From: Lepidodermella squamata
Lineage: Eukaryota > Gastrotricha
DNA length: 64,000 nucleotides
Direction: 5' to 3'
Assembly: GCA_047495785.1 (NCBI GenBank)
Contig: JBLDXI010000026.1
Coordinates: 1,116,001 to 1,180,000 of the forward strand
Notes under the pieces: model-generated
The model's input: the letters and a program-made list of their open reading frames with translations, nothing else
Told to the model about the DNA's origin: nothing
Database searches by the model: none
Program-made: the position numbers and the translations under genes
Shown: in pieces, positions 45,129 to 57,330 of the stretch
How positions within the stretch are numbered: position 1 is the stretch's first letter
How the letters are laid out: the number at the start of each line of letters is the position of its first letter

Positions 45129-48100
45129 ATGAATCAGATCCGTTTCGCGATTTTAGGCTGCCTTTTATTTGCTAGGCTAGCATCGGCAGCGGTAATCCAA
45201 GATTCAAATTTGTATTACTATTTTCGTCACTACTGGAAATTTTTAGGGTACCTGTCAAGATGGAGAATTTTCTTGCAGAACAACAGGAATATGCTTTCCG
45301 GGAGGCTATGTGTACGTCTAATAGTAAAATTTTATTGCTTTCATGGAATTCTTTCATATTCAGGTGTGATGGGGACCGAGATTGCAGTAGGTTCTGCAAG
45401 CTTTCAGCATATTTGATGAGAAATTTGATATAATGACAGCTGACGGAAGTGATGAAGAAAACTGTTCAAGTAGCCGAACTCAAACGACATCAACCCCCGT
45501 GTGTTACCTTTAATTTTAAATCCGCCATTTCGAATTTCGTAATTCTAGATTCGGCAGCCGACCTCTACTACCACCACTACATCAACCAGAGGAGTAACTT
45601 GAAAACATTCTCTTGGCTTTGCGATTTTTATAATTTCAAATCAATAGCAGGTAGCCTGCGCATCCACCGAGTTCACTTGCAGGTCAAGCGGCAAATGCAT
45701 TTTATCCCGCTATGTGTTGGTTTATTTATGAGCAAACCATTTTAGATGAAAGCTTACCCCATTTCTTAGATGCGATGGTGGTCGTCCAGACTGTGGTGAG
45801 TTGAATTCTGAAGTTGCTAATACCAGGAAATTGTTATTCGGGGAATTTAGAGGACGGAAGTGATGAAGCGAACTGCCTGACCACTACACCAAGGGCAACA
45901 TCCCGCTCGACAACAACTACCACTACCAGTACTACTACTCGGGTATATTGCCCAGAGAAACTCTCGAAGATATCAAAAATACATTGTATCATATTTATTG
46001 CAGGTATGAATCCGGCTTGAGGATTTTAGCAGTCACTGTAACAGGATATTTATTAGAGTGGCTGTACTCTGGATCAGTTCGCGTGTAGATCTAATGGCAA
46101 ATGCATCCCCGCAAAATATAGGTATGTAAGGCTATTTTTGGTGAAAAACCCAAAATCCTTATTTTCTCGGCAGATGTGACGGAGGACGACCAGATTGTGG
46201 TAAGAAAATAGGCTGCATGCCTGATCTCTACAGATTGATACGGCACTAACTCCTAGATGATGGAAGTGACGAAGCAAGTTGCGGAACATCCACTGCCAGC
46301 ACAGTAATAATTTTTACGCGATTAGCGAAAAACATTACCTGTCCTTTTCAGACTAAACCTGCGGTATGAACGGCGTTTAAACTAGAGAATGGGATAATTT
46401 ACGCTGCTGTAATAGCTTAGCTGCTCGCCCGATCAATTCGCATGCAGAACGACTGGCCAGTGTATACCAGCTCGTTATCAGTAAGTTGTGAGGTCAGTCC
46501 TAATGATTTTGATACGACGTTATTTGAATGAAATAGATGCGATGGAGGCTGGCCTGATTGCCGTAAGACATGAAACTGATATTCCGAAATGGCAACGTAA
46601 ACTTCATTAAATTCAGTCGACGGAAGTGACGAAGCGAACTGTTGGCCATTTCCCTTCTCCACCTCGACTGTAAGCCTTTCATGAGACTTGAAAATACGGA
46701 ATCAGATGTTAATGTTTTAGCCTGGATCGAGATGGGTGATCTCGGTTAGTACGCGTAATTTGCTCCACAAGTGCTGCATGACTTATATTATATTATTCCA
46801 GAGAAGGTGCACCGCTAACCAGTTCGCGTGCACAAGGATTTTTCAATGCATTCCAGCTGATTATTTGTAAGCATCAAGCACAAGTATAGATATCAATGCT
46901 CAATCAAAAACTGTGAACTAGGTGTGACGGTGGGCTTGATTGCAGTAAGCAAAACTTGCGAAAGCTTAAGTAAAATGCGCATGATTATACTGGGGTCTGC
47001 TTAAGGTGATGGTAGTGACGAAACAAATTGCACATCAATTATTTCCGTAATATTTCATGTATAATCCTTCAAATCATATAAACATTCCTCGGTTTCTCAA
47101 GGACCGAAGACAAGAGGTGAGGTGGTAACATGAAAACGAACATTTTTTTCATGAAATAGCATTCAGCCGTCGTGCGGTGATGGCCAATTCAGCTGCAAGT
47201 CGAGTGGATTCTGCATTTCCAGTGAATATGTGTGAGTCACGTTCATCCTTTGCTTATAAGCGCCGTATAATAATTTTCCGTGATGCTTCAGGTGTGATTA
47301 TGATGCCGATTGTCGTAAGAAAAGTCGCGCCTAATTTTTGGAGGCGATAATTAAAACTTTTCCTTAAAACTCAGTCGATGGTAGCGACGAAGCCGAATGC
47401 GACTCCACAAGCAGGGAGGTAAATTTTGTAGATACACTTCTACTTCTGAGAAAAAGCTTCTTTACATTTGAGGTAAATAACCCGGATATTACGTGCGGGA
47501 GTCAATTCCGTTGCTCAAGTGGCCAATGCGTACCTGCTACATTCGTGTAAGACTGTATTCATAACGTGATCATGATATTTATAACAAGATGAGCGCTTAT
47601 ACCTTCCCATAGATGCGACGGGGATAGAGATTGTTGTAAGTTACAAGAATTACCATTAGCCTTTGGAGAACAATGATATAATATGCGCTTTTGCAGATGA
47701 TGGGAGCGACGAAGCTGGCTGTAAGACAACAACGAGAGTGGTAAGGAATATGAGCTTTTGTTGAAATAGACTCAAAGTCCTATTATCTTTTTCAGGTGAG
47801 CAGGACATCGACCTCGCGAACCGGTTTCTGTAATGGATTCACGTGTCGACTATCTGGAGAGTGCATTCTTTCTAACAGTGTGTAAGTCGCCATCTCCCGT
47901 TTTAGTTTTACCACGATAAAACTGTTAACCCTATTAAACCTGTCAATCTTCCTATAGATGTGACGGGGATAGAGATTGTTGTAAGTTACAAGAATTACCA
48001 TTAGCCTTTGGAGAAGAATGATATAATATACGTTTTTGCAGATGATGGAAGCGATGAAGCTGGCTGTACGAGAACTACGAAAATCGGATAGCTTTTCATC

Positions 48101-49040
48101 GTGGACTCGGGTATCGAATCACAATCGCAGTGGTAGAAAAATACCGAACGTCCAAAACCTTATTAATTATCAATATATAACAATGATGCATTAAACAGTC
48201 TTTAATCAATATCTTATCAAATCTAAAATATTTAATCAGTTATCAATTATTATCTTATCTTCATTCTTTTTCTGATTTTGGGGCTGCGTTTTAGAACAGG
48301 TCTGCCGAGTAAACTATGGCGATTTTCGAAAAATTCGCAAATTTTGAATTCAAAACTCCAGCCTCCTTTCAAAGTTTTACAAAATTTCATGACAAATTTA
48401 GAATATTGGTGAATGATGGAGGATGATGGTGAATATGAGATCGAAGTTATCCACATCCGAAGCGAGTCGGACTTCGCGTGGGATTCGGAATTAAATTTTG
48501 CGTGGCGAATGACCTTGACTATCAGGTTGACCAGGCCTGTTTCAGAAATGCTGAAGAATGAGAATTTGCGATCAGAAATATCCTACGAAATCAAACTGAA
48601 CTTGATCACATTTCATCAAACCATGCTGCAGATTTTAACCTTCATAATTAGGCAAGCATCAAGTACGACTGGAATGATGCGAATAATATTTTCCCTTTGC
48701 TTGTGAGCATAAGCATGAATCAGCTAGCGCAGCAAAAAAACGCGAAAATAGGAGTTATTAGCACTCGAGCCCGGTTACGTTTTTTTACTGGCCCGCGTAG
48801 AAGTTGTTTTTGGGCTTTTCAAATATCAATATAATGCCAATTGCGATTGGCGATATTTTGCAAATTCCTGGAAAATCAGTAAAAAATCTTCGAAGTTTGC
48901 TCTAGGTATCGACAAGTGGACCGTGATGCGGGGTACCTGGACCATTAAAGAACTGCTTGATTATCATCAACTTGATTAATTGATCACGAAATTTATTTAT
49001 ATTTTCCAAGAGTTTACTTCGCCGGTCTTTAAATCAATTA
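44825..49040 (+). repeat. Tandem duplication unit 2 (LDLa-only gene B)
   Basis: Second copy of the unit at 40275-44820. It keeps all LDLa mini-exons and carries an extra block (about 46120-46790) with further modules. Confidence 0.8.
45129..48091 (+). CDS. Secreted multi-LDLa protein B, eight LDLa modules, no protease domain
   Basis: Signal peptide MNQIRFAILGCLLFARLAS. I count eight LDLa modules by their first exon: CQDGEFSC, CASTEFTC, CTLDQFAC, CSPDQFAC, CTANQFAC, CGDGQFSC, CGSQFRC and CNGFTC. Each is followed by a 23-26-nt core micro-exon (for example tGCGATGGTGGTCGTCCAGACTGTG) and a DGSDEAxC exon, with Thr-rich spacers between. Some cores are odd (CDYDADCR). The last module's core and end exons (47957-48070) are a near copy of the previous module's (47612-47727). 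The stop is at 48089-48091 after RTTKIG. LDLa modules bind Ca2+ and protein ligands. Without a protease it may be a binding partner of the neighbouring proteases. Confidence 0.75.
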
Positions 49041-49451
49041 CGTGGCCGAAAATGACATATACAGATGATATACAGCGTGAGAGCTGAGCCTTCAGGCCGC
49101 TGCCTCAACTCAAGAAAACTTTACGAACTTACAAGTTTTAATAATTCAAAAAGTGTTTGTCCGGCATGAATTCCTATAACGCAACGGGGTTAAAGTGCCT
49201 GCGAACCTCTTGGTTTGGATCTACTTGGTTGGCATTGTTTACATGGGCACATATACACACGAATTTTACGTGTCGTGAATGAGGTTTGCCTAGTTTTCGA
49301 TGCCGAAACACATCATTCGTTATGACACATGAGGCCGAGTCGATTAAGTGCACACCGCTAATTGCATTCCACTGAATGCGCACACAATATAAAGCCATGA
49401 GCTCCCCTCAAGTGAGTGTTGTAGTTTTCAAAATTTCATCTTAGAAGAAAG
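48092..49451. other. Intergenic; conserved promoter block of protease 10
   Basis: I see no gene. Positions about 49215-49440 contain blocks also found upstream of proteases 11 and 12 (cctagttttcgatgcc, aaacacatcattcg, gtgcacacc-ctaattgcattcc, ctcaagtgagtgttgta). Confidence 0.6.
49350..49440 (+). promoter_or_regulatory. Conserved core promoter of proteases 10-12 (TATAAA at 49388)
   Basis: gtgcacaccgctaattgcattcc, then TATAAA (49388-49393) and ctcaagtgagtgttgta, lie upstream of the ATG at 49452. The same order is found at about 53546-53630 and 57541-57620, so it is probably the shared core promoter and 5' UTR. Confidence 0.5.
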
Positions 49452-52035
49452 ATGCGCACGTACACTGGGCTCCTCCTGGTCGTCCTCTTGGCTCCTGCCG
49501 TTGTAAGCTTGTCTGAAACTAGGTGCGCCTTCTCTTTAAAAGAGTTTTCGGTTAGTTTGGGCAAGACGACAGTGATTTTGGCGATTGGAACGGTGGTGAT
49601 ACCGGAAGTCCAAGCAGCAATAACGGCGGTGGATCAAGGGGTCGATGCTCTGGGTTCACCTGTGGTGATGGGGCCTGCATAGAAGCGTCTTGGAAGTATG
49701 ACTATTGCCATTCGCAGACCAATTTAATACATATATATTTTTCCTCGCCTAGGTGCGATGGGGACGCAGACTGCAGTAAGAATAATCAGTCTTTCTCAAT
49801 ATTCAAACTTCTATTACGAATTTCGCTAGACGACGGAAGTGATGAGCGCAATTGCAACGGTCCTCTTCCGCCGGGCACCTTCGGACGAGAAGTACGCATC
49901 ATCACAAAAAGCTCCTAATTCCAACTGTATTTTGCTGTTTTTGTTTCAATTTCCAGTCTACATGCACGGGTTTCTCATGCAACAACGGGCGCTGTATCTC
50001 CGCTGACTATGTGTGAGTTCAATTTGTAATATGGTTTTCAAAGCTAAAAAGGAATGTTATAGGTGCGACAATGATGATGACTGCGGTTTGTCTTAGCAAT
50101 TTGCAACTCGAATTCGTAATAGAAGCATTATTCTTACAGATGACGGTAGCGACGAAGCCAACTGTGCAGCTGCCACTACTCCTAAACAGGCACAATGCGG
50201 ACGGGGCGAATTCAAGTGCAACAATGGCAGGTGTATAACAGGCTCCTATCTGTAAGAATATCAGAATGCTAAGATGTGGAATTAATTTGCCCTTATTTTT
50301 TAGTTGTGACGGTGACAATGACTGCGGTGAGTATCCTTAACGATATCAGTGATATCCGACCCATGTTCATCTTGGTTTAGGTGATCGAAGCGATGAAAGA
50401 AACTGCAGAGCTACAACTACAACACCAGTAAGTAGAACCTTACAAATCGGTGATCTGCAGAAATTAACTGAACTTTCCAAGGCTGGATGTGACGGGTTCA
50501 CCTGCAACAATGGAAACTGCGTTAGTTCGTCATATGTGTAAGTTGGGAAATCGGATTCATTCATGGCAGCCGTCAAAGATTCATTTTCTAATTTTTAGCT
50601 GCGATGGGGATGACGATTGCCGCAAGTTTCAATTATTTCTACCGGAATGTTATTTATTAATCGATATTCTAAATGAGCAGGCGATGGAAGCGATGAGAGA
50701 AACTGCCCCGGTTCAAACGGGAGAGTGAGTTATATAATTTATTGAACTGGCTGCAGCGGTATCACATTCAATACTTTGTTCCCAAGGCCAACAGTTGCGA
50801 CGGCTTTACATGCATGAATGGCAATTGCATTCAATCGAGCTATGTGTAGGTTTCCAATCAAAATTACAGTTTTTCCTTAATCCAATGTGATCACCTTAGT
50901 TGTGATGGCGACGACGATTGTGGTAAATCATCATGAATGAATCTTTATATGCCATAAAGTTCTGGCCCATAAATGCCAGGTGACAGAAGTGACGAAATCA
51001 TCTGCCGAGGAGCGGTAATTATAGCCTTTCTTGCCGAAATCGTATAGGCTAATAATTATCTTATAGGCTCCACAGACAACACGAACGACAACTCGACCAA
51101 CAACTAGACCGACAACTCGGACGACGACGCCACCAAGAGCTGCCCCAGCCCCCGCTCGAGCCTCGGCTCCGTCTCCTCCTCAGGCACCTCTACCCCCTGC
51201 TGGAAGTTGCGGCTTGACTAGTTCGAGCACCATGGCAGCAGTTGGTGCCCATCCTTGGATGGTTCGAATGGAAATGAAGTTCACAACAACCCCAGCTGGA
51301 CGTATCGTAATCTGCGGAGGGGCTTTGATTTCCGATCAATGGATCCTTACTGCTGCTCATTGCGTTACCGACGAAAAGGGTGGGAAAATTACTGATGTTG
51401 TGGTCCGTCTTGGCAGGAATGATCTCTCCCAGAAAAGCGAGCGAGGAGCTTATGACCTGGCCGCAACTCAGGTTTTCAAACATCCTAGCTACGATGCCAA
51501 CAACAAATGGTTTATGGATTTTGCGCTGGTGAAACTTCGGTCGAAAGCAGCCTTCTCCAGAACAATCCAACCAATTTGCTTGCCTGAGGGTTTGTGCAAT
51601 GCCACGATTCAGGAAACAGCAGCGTTTGCTGATAGTTGCAGGGAAGCTGTCGTTGCTGGCTGGGGAGTTTCAGACGGTAAACATCTTTGGATCTTGAATA
51701 TTGATTTTTGAATACTGTTTGTATCCTTCTTAGATGATCCCAGCCCCGACCAGCTGCTGGAAGTAGCAGTTCGCATCAATCCTCGTCAGCAATGTGATGA
51801 CAAGTATGGCCGACTATCGACTGCCCAAATATGCGCTGGAGACGGAACACGAGGCACCTGTCGAGGCGACAACGGTAGCCCGTTGATGTGCAAGCAGAGT
51901 TCGACTGGCCGTACTCATATCATTGGTGTTGTGTCTTGGGGCTACGTGGAGTGCGGAAAAAATGGTTATCCCTCTGTATTCGCTCGCGTCTGTACTGCCT
52001 TGCCATGGCTTAAGGAAATTATGGCTAATAATTGA
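49452..52035 (+). CDS. Secreted serine protease homologue 10: five LDLa + inactive S1 domain
   Basis: Signal peptide MRTYTGLLLVVLLAPAV, then a Gly/Asp/Asn-rich segment and five LDLa modules ([57 protein letters not shown]). Core micro-exons are 23 nt (49753-49775, 50304-50326, 50599-50621). A Thr/Arg then Pro/Ala-rich linker leads to the S1-like domain. His (LTAAHC) and Asp (MDFALVKL) remain, but the Ser is Asn (CRGDNGSP). A 21-nt in-frame deletion relative to gene 11 removes GRIFGGT, the zymogen activation site, leaving STMAAVGAHPW. It is thus a pseudoprotease that also cannot be activated by cleavage. The intron at 50622-50680 is GC-AG. An intron found in genes 11 and 12 is missing at 50189. 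Confidence 0.88.
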
Positions 52036-53656
52036 TCTAAATGATCACCTGAAAACCTTTATTTATCGATACTGTTCTCAGATTACCTATGGATTCTGAT
52101 TAAGTACTTTTCTAGTTTGATTAAGGCCAAAGATAATAAAAATTTGACGAATAACAATCTTGCAAGTGAAAGTTGTCCGGGTATCAGTGCCGGATTTTCA
52201 ATTAGGCAAACAAAGCTACTGCTTTATTGCCCCGCGATTTTCGAGCCCGCAAAGAAAAACCATAAAGAAGAAATTATGTCCTAATGGCCCCCACGATTCT
52301 CGAGGTAGAATTAAACGTAATTGGGAAAGGCTTTGGTAACTTATTGGTGTAGACAATCGTGCTATGACCAGCTCCATCCGTTTCCGGATCAATTAGGACT
52401 TCTCCAGACCTTAGCAATCGTGACACAGTTACGCCGTTTTACATACGCCAGTGGCCTGTGATTCCTAATCAAGGGCTCGCTACCAAGTGCAAAACGCTCG
52501 CCACGATTGCTACAGTGCAGGGATAACTTTCTAGCGGAGGCACGGGGAGTTTGAAGTTTGACTCATCGGTCAATGCACACCGAAGCTTACCTCAACTGAA
52601 CACCCGCCTTTGTGTATTCACTTTTACTTGATTGTTTTCAGGGTGTTCCAATGGTACGATGCCAGCTTTCAGTTTGTGTATATTCGGTCTATACTAGGTC
52701 GCAAATGAGGAAAATCTGCTGAAAATGTATTTCCAGTAGTAACAAGCAAAATCCTGGCTACGCTAATTGCGTAATAAACGGTTCAGCCAAAACAGTTCAG
52801 TTTTACTTTGTGTGTTGTTTTCTTGCTATAATTGTTGCACTTGGCGCGTTGGTACTAGGATTGTGCGGTGCTCCCTTTTTAGCATAAATGAGCAAAATTA
52901 TGATGCCCTGAAGTCGATCAGCAATACTTCACGTCTCATGGCGTCTCAATTACAACCTCATCTTTGAAATGCAAAAAGTGGGCAGGAGCAGGGGTCATAA
53001 ATATTCCGTATTCCTTGAAGTACATAATCGCAAAATGGCGATGAAACAAGTCCAATACGCTGCACAAATCACGATGTTTTTAAACGAAACAAGACTTTTT
53101 TCATTGCCATGTTGTGCAAGAAAGCCGTAAACTTTCTTGAAAATTGACAAAACAGCCCAAGGCCCAAGTGACAATTATTCCGATTTTCCGAACAGCTTGG
53201 CCTGAAATTCTTCTATTTTCTTGAAAATCGAAGTTTGAAGTAAATAACAATATTCCACGAGGTAAATTTCGCTGATATTAATGCTCAGATCTTCTTGGCT
53301 TACTGCAGGCCCCGTCACAAATACACACGAATCATCCCTCGACTGTCAAACATGCAGCATTAAAAACAAAGGGTCTATCGTGATGCTAAGCGTGATGTTG
53401 AGCGTGTCATCTGAAATGGCATTTGAATCTTGGTTGACATTGTTGACATAGGCGCAGATACGCATGAATACGTTGGTGGGTATGAGCTTTGCCTAGTTTT
53501 CGATGCCTAAACACATCATTCGAAATGGCATTTGAAGCCAGTTTGATTACGTGCACACCACTAATTGCATTCCCTCGAACGACCACGCTAGAAATCTAAA
53601 CACGAGTTTCTCTCAAGTGAGTGTTGTATTTTCCAAAATTTCATCTTTTGAGAATA
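52036..53656. other. Intergenic; shared promoter block near its 3' end
   Basis: I see no gene. Positions about 53313-53640 match the promoter regions of proteases 10 and 12 in segments. Confidence 0.55.
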
Positions 53657-56343
53657 ATGCGAACCTACTCTGTGCTCCTCCTGGTCATCTTGGTGGCTCC
53701 AGCTGTTGTAAGTATCACTGAAACTGGGCCACATCTTCTTTCAAACATTTCTTGTTTAGTTTGGGCAAGATGAACAAAGCACTGATAATCCCGGTGATAA
53801 TAACGGTGGTAATAACGGTGGTAACATAGAAAGTCAAGGCAGCTACGGCTTTGATTCATGGCTTCGATGCCCAGGATTTTTCCCCTGTGATGATGGGTTA
53901 TGCGTTCCTATGCCTTGGAGGTAATACGATGCCGTGCATTCAAAATATATAATTAAATGTTGGCTCTTTCCCGTCTTAGATGCGATGGACAGCGGAACTG
54001 CGGTAGGGATAATTTAGAATTTTTGAAGTTCCTTCTTCCATCATCTTTTTTTATCGCAGGCGATGGAAGTGACGAACGCAATTGCAATAGGGGTCGCCCT
54101 CCAAGCCCCTCCGGGCGTGATGTAATGGCTCGCTATTTATCCTTTATATCACCTTTTCTTGTTTTGTTTCCTAGCCTACTTGCACAGGTTTCGCTTGCAA
54201 CAACGGTCGATGTATCTCACCTGACTATGTGTGAGTTCAGCTCATGAAAAATGATATTCTAAATTAATTAGGAATATTTCAGCTGTGACAATGAGGATGA
54301 CTGCGGTAAATGCATTTTAGCAATTCATAATTCGAAGTTGACGTCTTCTTACAGAGGACGGTAGCGATGAAGCCAACTGTGGAAGTGGTACCACTCCTAG
54401 ACCGGTATGATTTGAAAATCGCTGCTTACTGTGACTTTGATTAAGCCGATTCAAGGCACAATGCGGACGAGGCGAGTTCATGTGCAACAACGCCAAGTGT
54501 ATATCTAGCTCCTATGTGTAAGAACCCGCGTAGCAGATGTACATTAAATCAACGTTACCCTTCTTTTCCAGCTGCGATGGTGACAATGACTGCGGTGAGT
54601 ACGATGTACCATTGTTACGTTGACTCAAATCGGTGAAAACCATCTTCCTCCAGGTGATCGAAGTGACGAGAGAAACTGCCAAAGCAGAACAACATCAAGA
54701 ACAACAACAAAAACAACAACAAGACCAACAACAACAACAACAACAGTAAGTGCAATCTACTGGATTTTTAATCCGTAATAACTGCCAATTTTGTTAAGGC
54801 TAGTTCCTGCGATGATTTCACATGTTACAATGGAAACTGCGTTAATTCGCGATATGTGTAAAAATGATAACATTTGCCTTCGGCAGCTTTATTAATGACA
54901 TTTTCATGCTATCATTTCTAGATGCGATGGCGAGGATGATTGCCGCAAGTTTCTTGTATTTACAGTAAAACGCGATGTTATTATTAGTCATGAGCAGGTG
55001 ATGGAAGCGATGAGCAAAACTGCCGCGGCTCAACCGGAACAGTGAGTTATAATTGATCGAATTAGACTCAACGGTAACAAATTCAATACTTCTAAAACTT
55101 CCTCAAGGTCGACAGTTGCGACGGCTTTACATGCAGGAATGGTGATTGCACTCAATCGAGAAATGTGTAGGTTTACCATCAAAATTACAGTTCAACAATT
55201 TATCAAATTTTATCTCATTAGCTGTGACGGCTACAACGACTGTGGTAAATCAACATAAATAATTTTATTATTGGCCCTAAAGTTCTGGCGCCTTTAATTC
55301 CAGCCGACGGCAGTGACGAAATCAGCTGCAGGGTAATTATAGCCTTTCCTGCCGAAATCGGGTTGACTAATAATTTAAATCTTACGCACTGCAGACAACA
55401 ACTCAACCAACAACTCGACCAACAACTCGACCAAGAGCTGCGCCGGCACCTGCACCAGCTCCGGCTCCATCTCCTTCCCAGTCACCTTCGCCCTCTGCTG
55501 GAAGTTGCGGCTTGACTGGTTCGAGCACTGGCCGAATTTTCGGTGGCACCGTGGCCGCAGTTGGCGCTCATCCTTGGGTAGTTCGAATGGAAATGAAATT
55601 CACAACAACCCCAGCCGGCCGTATCATAATATGCGGAGGGGCTCTGATTGCTGACCAATGGATCCTTACAGCCTCTCATTGCGTCACCGACGAAAGCGGT
55701 GGGAAGATTACTGAAGTTCTGGCCCGCCTTGGCCGCAACGATCTTTCTCAGCGTAGCGAGCGAGGAGCTTATGACCTGACCGGAACTCAAGTGTTCAAAC
55801 ATCCTAGCTACGACCCCGAAAACAAATGGTTTATGGATTTTGCTCTCGTTAAACTTCGGTCGAAAGCAACGTTCTCCAGAACAGTTCAGCCGATTTGCCT
55901 GCCCGATGCTTTGTGTAACAGCACAATTTCTGCTTCAGCGGCTTATGCCGATAGCTGCACTGAAGCTGTCGTTGCTGGCTGGGGAATTTCTGACAGTACT
56001 TTCACAATTCTGAGATGCCAAATATTTACTATCTGTTTTAGATGATCCAAGTCCCGACCAACTCCTAGAAGTAGCAGTTGGTATCAATCCTCGTCAACGA
56101 TGTGACGACAAGTATGGTAGACTTTCAACTGCCCAGATTTGCGTTGGAGACGGAACACAAGGCACCTGTCGAGGCGACAGCGGCGGCCCGTTGATGTGCA
56201 AGCAGGGTCCTACCGGCCGTACTCATATCATTGGTGTTGTGTCTTGGGGCTACAAAGACTGCGGAGTGAATGGCTATCCATCTGTATTTGCACGCGTTTG
56301 TTCCGCCCTGTCGTGGATCAAGGAAACCATGGCTAGTAATTGA
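53657..56343 (+). CDS. Secreted modular serine protease 11: five LDLa + S1 domain
   Basis: Signal peptide MRTYSVLLLVILVAPAV, then an Asn/Gly-rich segment and five LDLa modules (CPGFFPCDDGLC; CTGFACNNGRC; CGRGEFMCNNAKC; CDDFTCYNGNC; CDGFTCRNGDC). There are Thr-rich spacers (…KTTTRPTTTTTT) and a Pro/Ala linker. The protease domain has GR|IFGG, LTASHC, MDFALVKL and CRGDSGGP, so it should be active. Position 189 is Gly. The intron before the fourth module's DGSDE exon is GC-AG (54945-54996). An intron at 54404-54455 is absent from gene 10. It is close to gene 12 in coding and intron sequence. It probably acts outside the cell, with the LDLa array binding ligand or partner. Confidence 0.9.
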
Positions 56344-56443
56344 TCTTCTCGTATTACGTTTTAAAGATTGCGTCCACTAATAACTACTATATGAATTCAG
56401 ATTTTTAATTCCGATTCCATTCTAAGGCCAAAGGTAATATTAA

Positions 56444-56771
56444 CACTAGGAAAAAAACTAGGTTTATTAGCTGATTTTTAGCTCGGAGCCAAAACTGAGT
56501 CGTCAATTTCCATGCAAAAACACAGCTGATTAGAGGGACATAGGAGGGTTTATTAGCCTATCCCAGCCATGACCCGAGCTAATTAGCTTGTCTTTCATTG
56601 TGAGACAAAATAAAGTAGTTGCAAGACAATGAAAATCTAGCTTATTAGCTAGCAAAGGCTAATAAACCCTCCTATGTCCCTCTAATCAGCTGTGTTTTTG
56701 CATGGAAATTGACGACTCAGTTTTGGCTCCGAGCTAAAAATCAGCTAATAAACCTAGTTTTTTTCCTAGTG
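56444..56771. mobile_element. Fold-back/MITE element with 116-bp perfect inverted repeats
   Basis: The left arm (56444-56559, CACTAGGAAAAAAACTAGG...) and right arm (56656-56771) are exact reverse complements over 116 bp. They flank a 96-bp centre. There is no coding frame. I find no clear target-site duplication. The perfect identity of the arms suggests a recent or actively corrected element. The transcript would form a long hairpin. Confidence 0.85.
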
Positions 56772-56899
56772 AAATCGTCCCGAATAATGTTTGAATATAA
56801 TAAATGCTATAAGGAAAATTGATCGATAATTTATTTTAACTCAGCCGTAGATCTCTCTATGAACTCAGCTCTACTATTAAACATCTTAATATTTAATAT

Positions 56900-57330
56900 T
56901 CATGTTACCCGAGACCATACAATTCGAGACCATACCCAAGACCATTCTCTCGACTCGCCAATTCCAAAACACCGCGAGTTGCATCAATGTTCAGCTCGAC
57001 CAATGGCTGAAAGGAGCGGCGAAGTCCGCGAGACAGGCCAGATTTGCTCAGTTTTATTCTCAGACTTAAGAATAGGCGTAACAATGCTAGTTTTCCAGTA
57101 GTCGGGATACTTGCGACAGTCAAGGATGCTGTTGTACAGGTTGACATGGGCGAGTCGTGCTGCTGAATTGTTGAGAGCGTCACGGAGTAGGTTTTCCGGT
57201 ATGTCGTCGGAGCCAGTCGTCTTCTTGTTTGATAATTTCTACAGGTTACGCAGTATATCCTCCTCAGTTAACTTGCGGAAGGAAAATACCTCGGTGTATT
57301 GGCTTGAACGGGAGAAGTTCGGCTTTGGTA
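56900..57330 (-). mobile_element. LINE reverse-transcriptase fragment, degraded
   Basis: The minus-strand frame reads KKTTGSDDIPENLLRDALNN, then YPDYWKTSIVTPILKS. This is the conserved N-terminal RT block of non-LTR retrotransposons (G-x-D-x-I-P ... P-x-x-W-K). A stop interrupts it (NL*KLSNK), and both ends are missing. Confidence 0.75.

Noticed and set aside
40275-48091. CRISPR-like or satellite array
   Set aside because: Repeating units are LDLa exons with coding constraint and introns, not short direct repeats with spacers.
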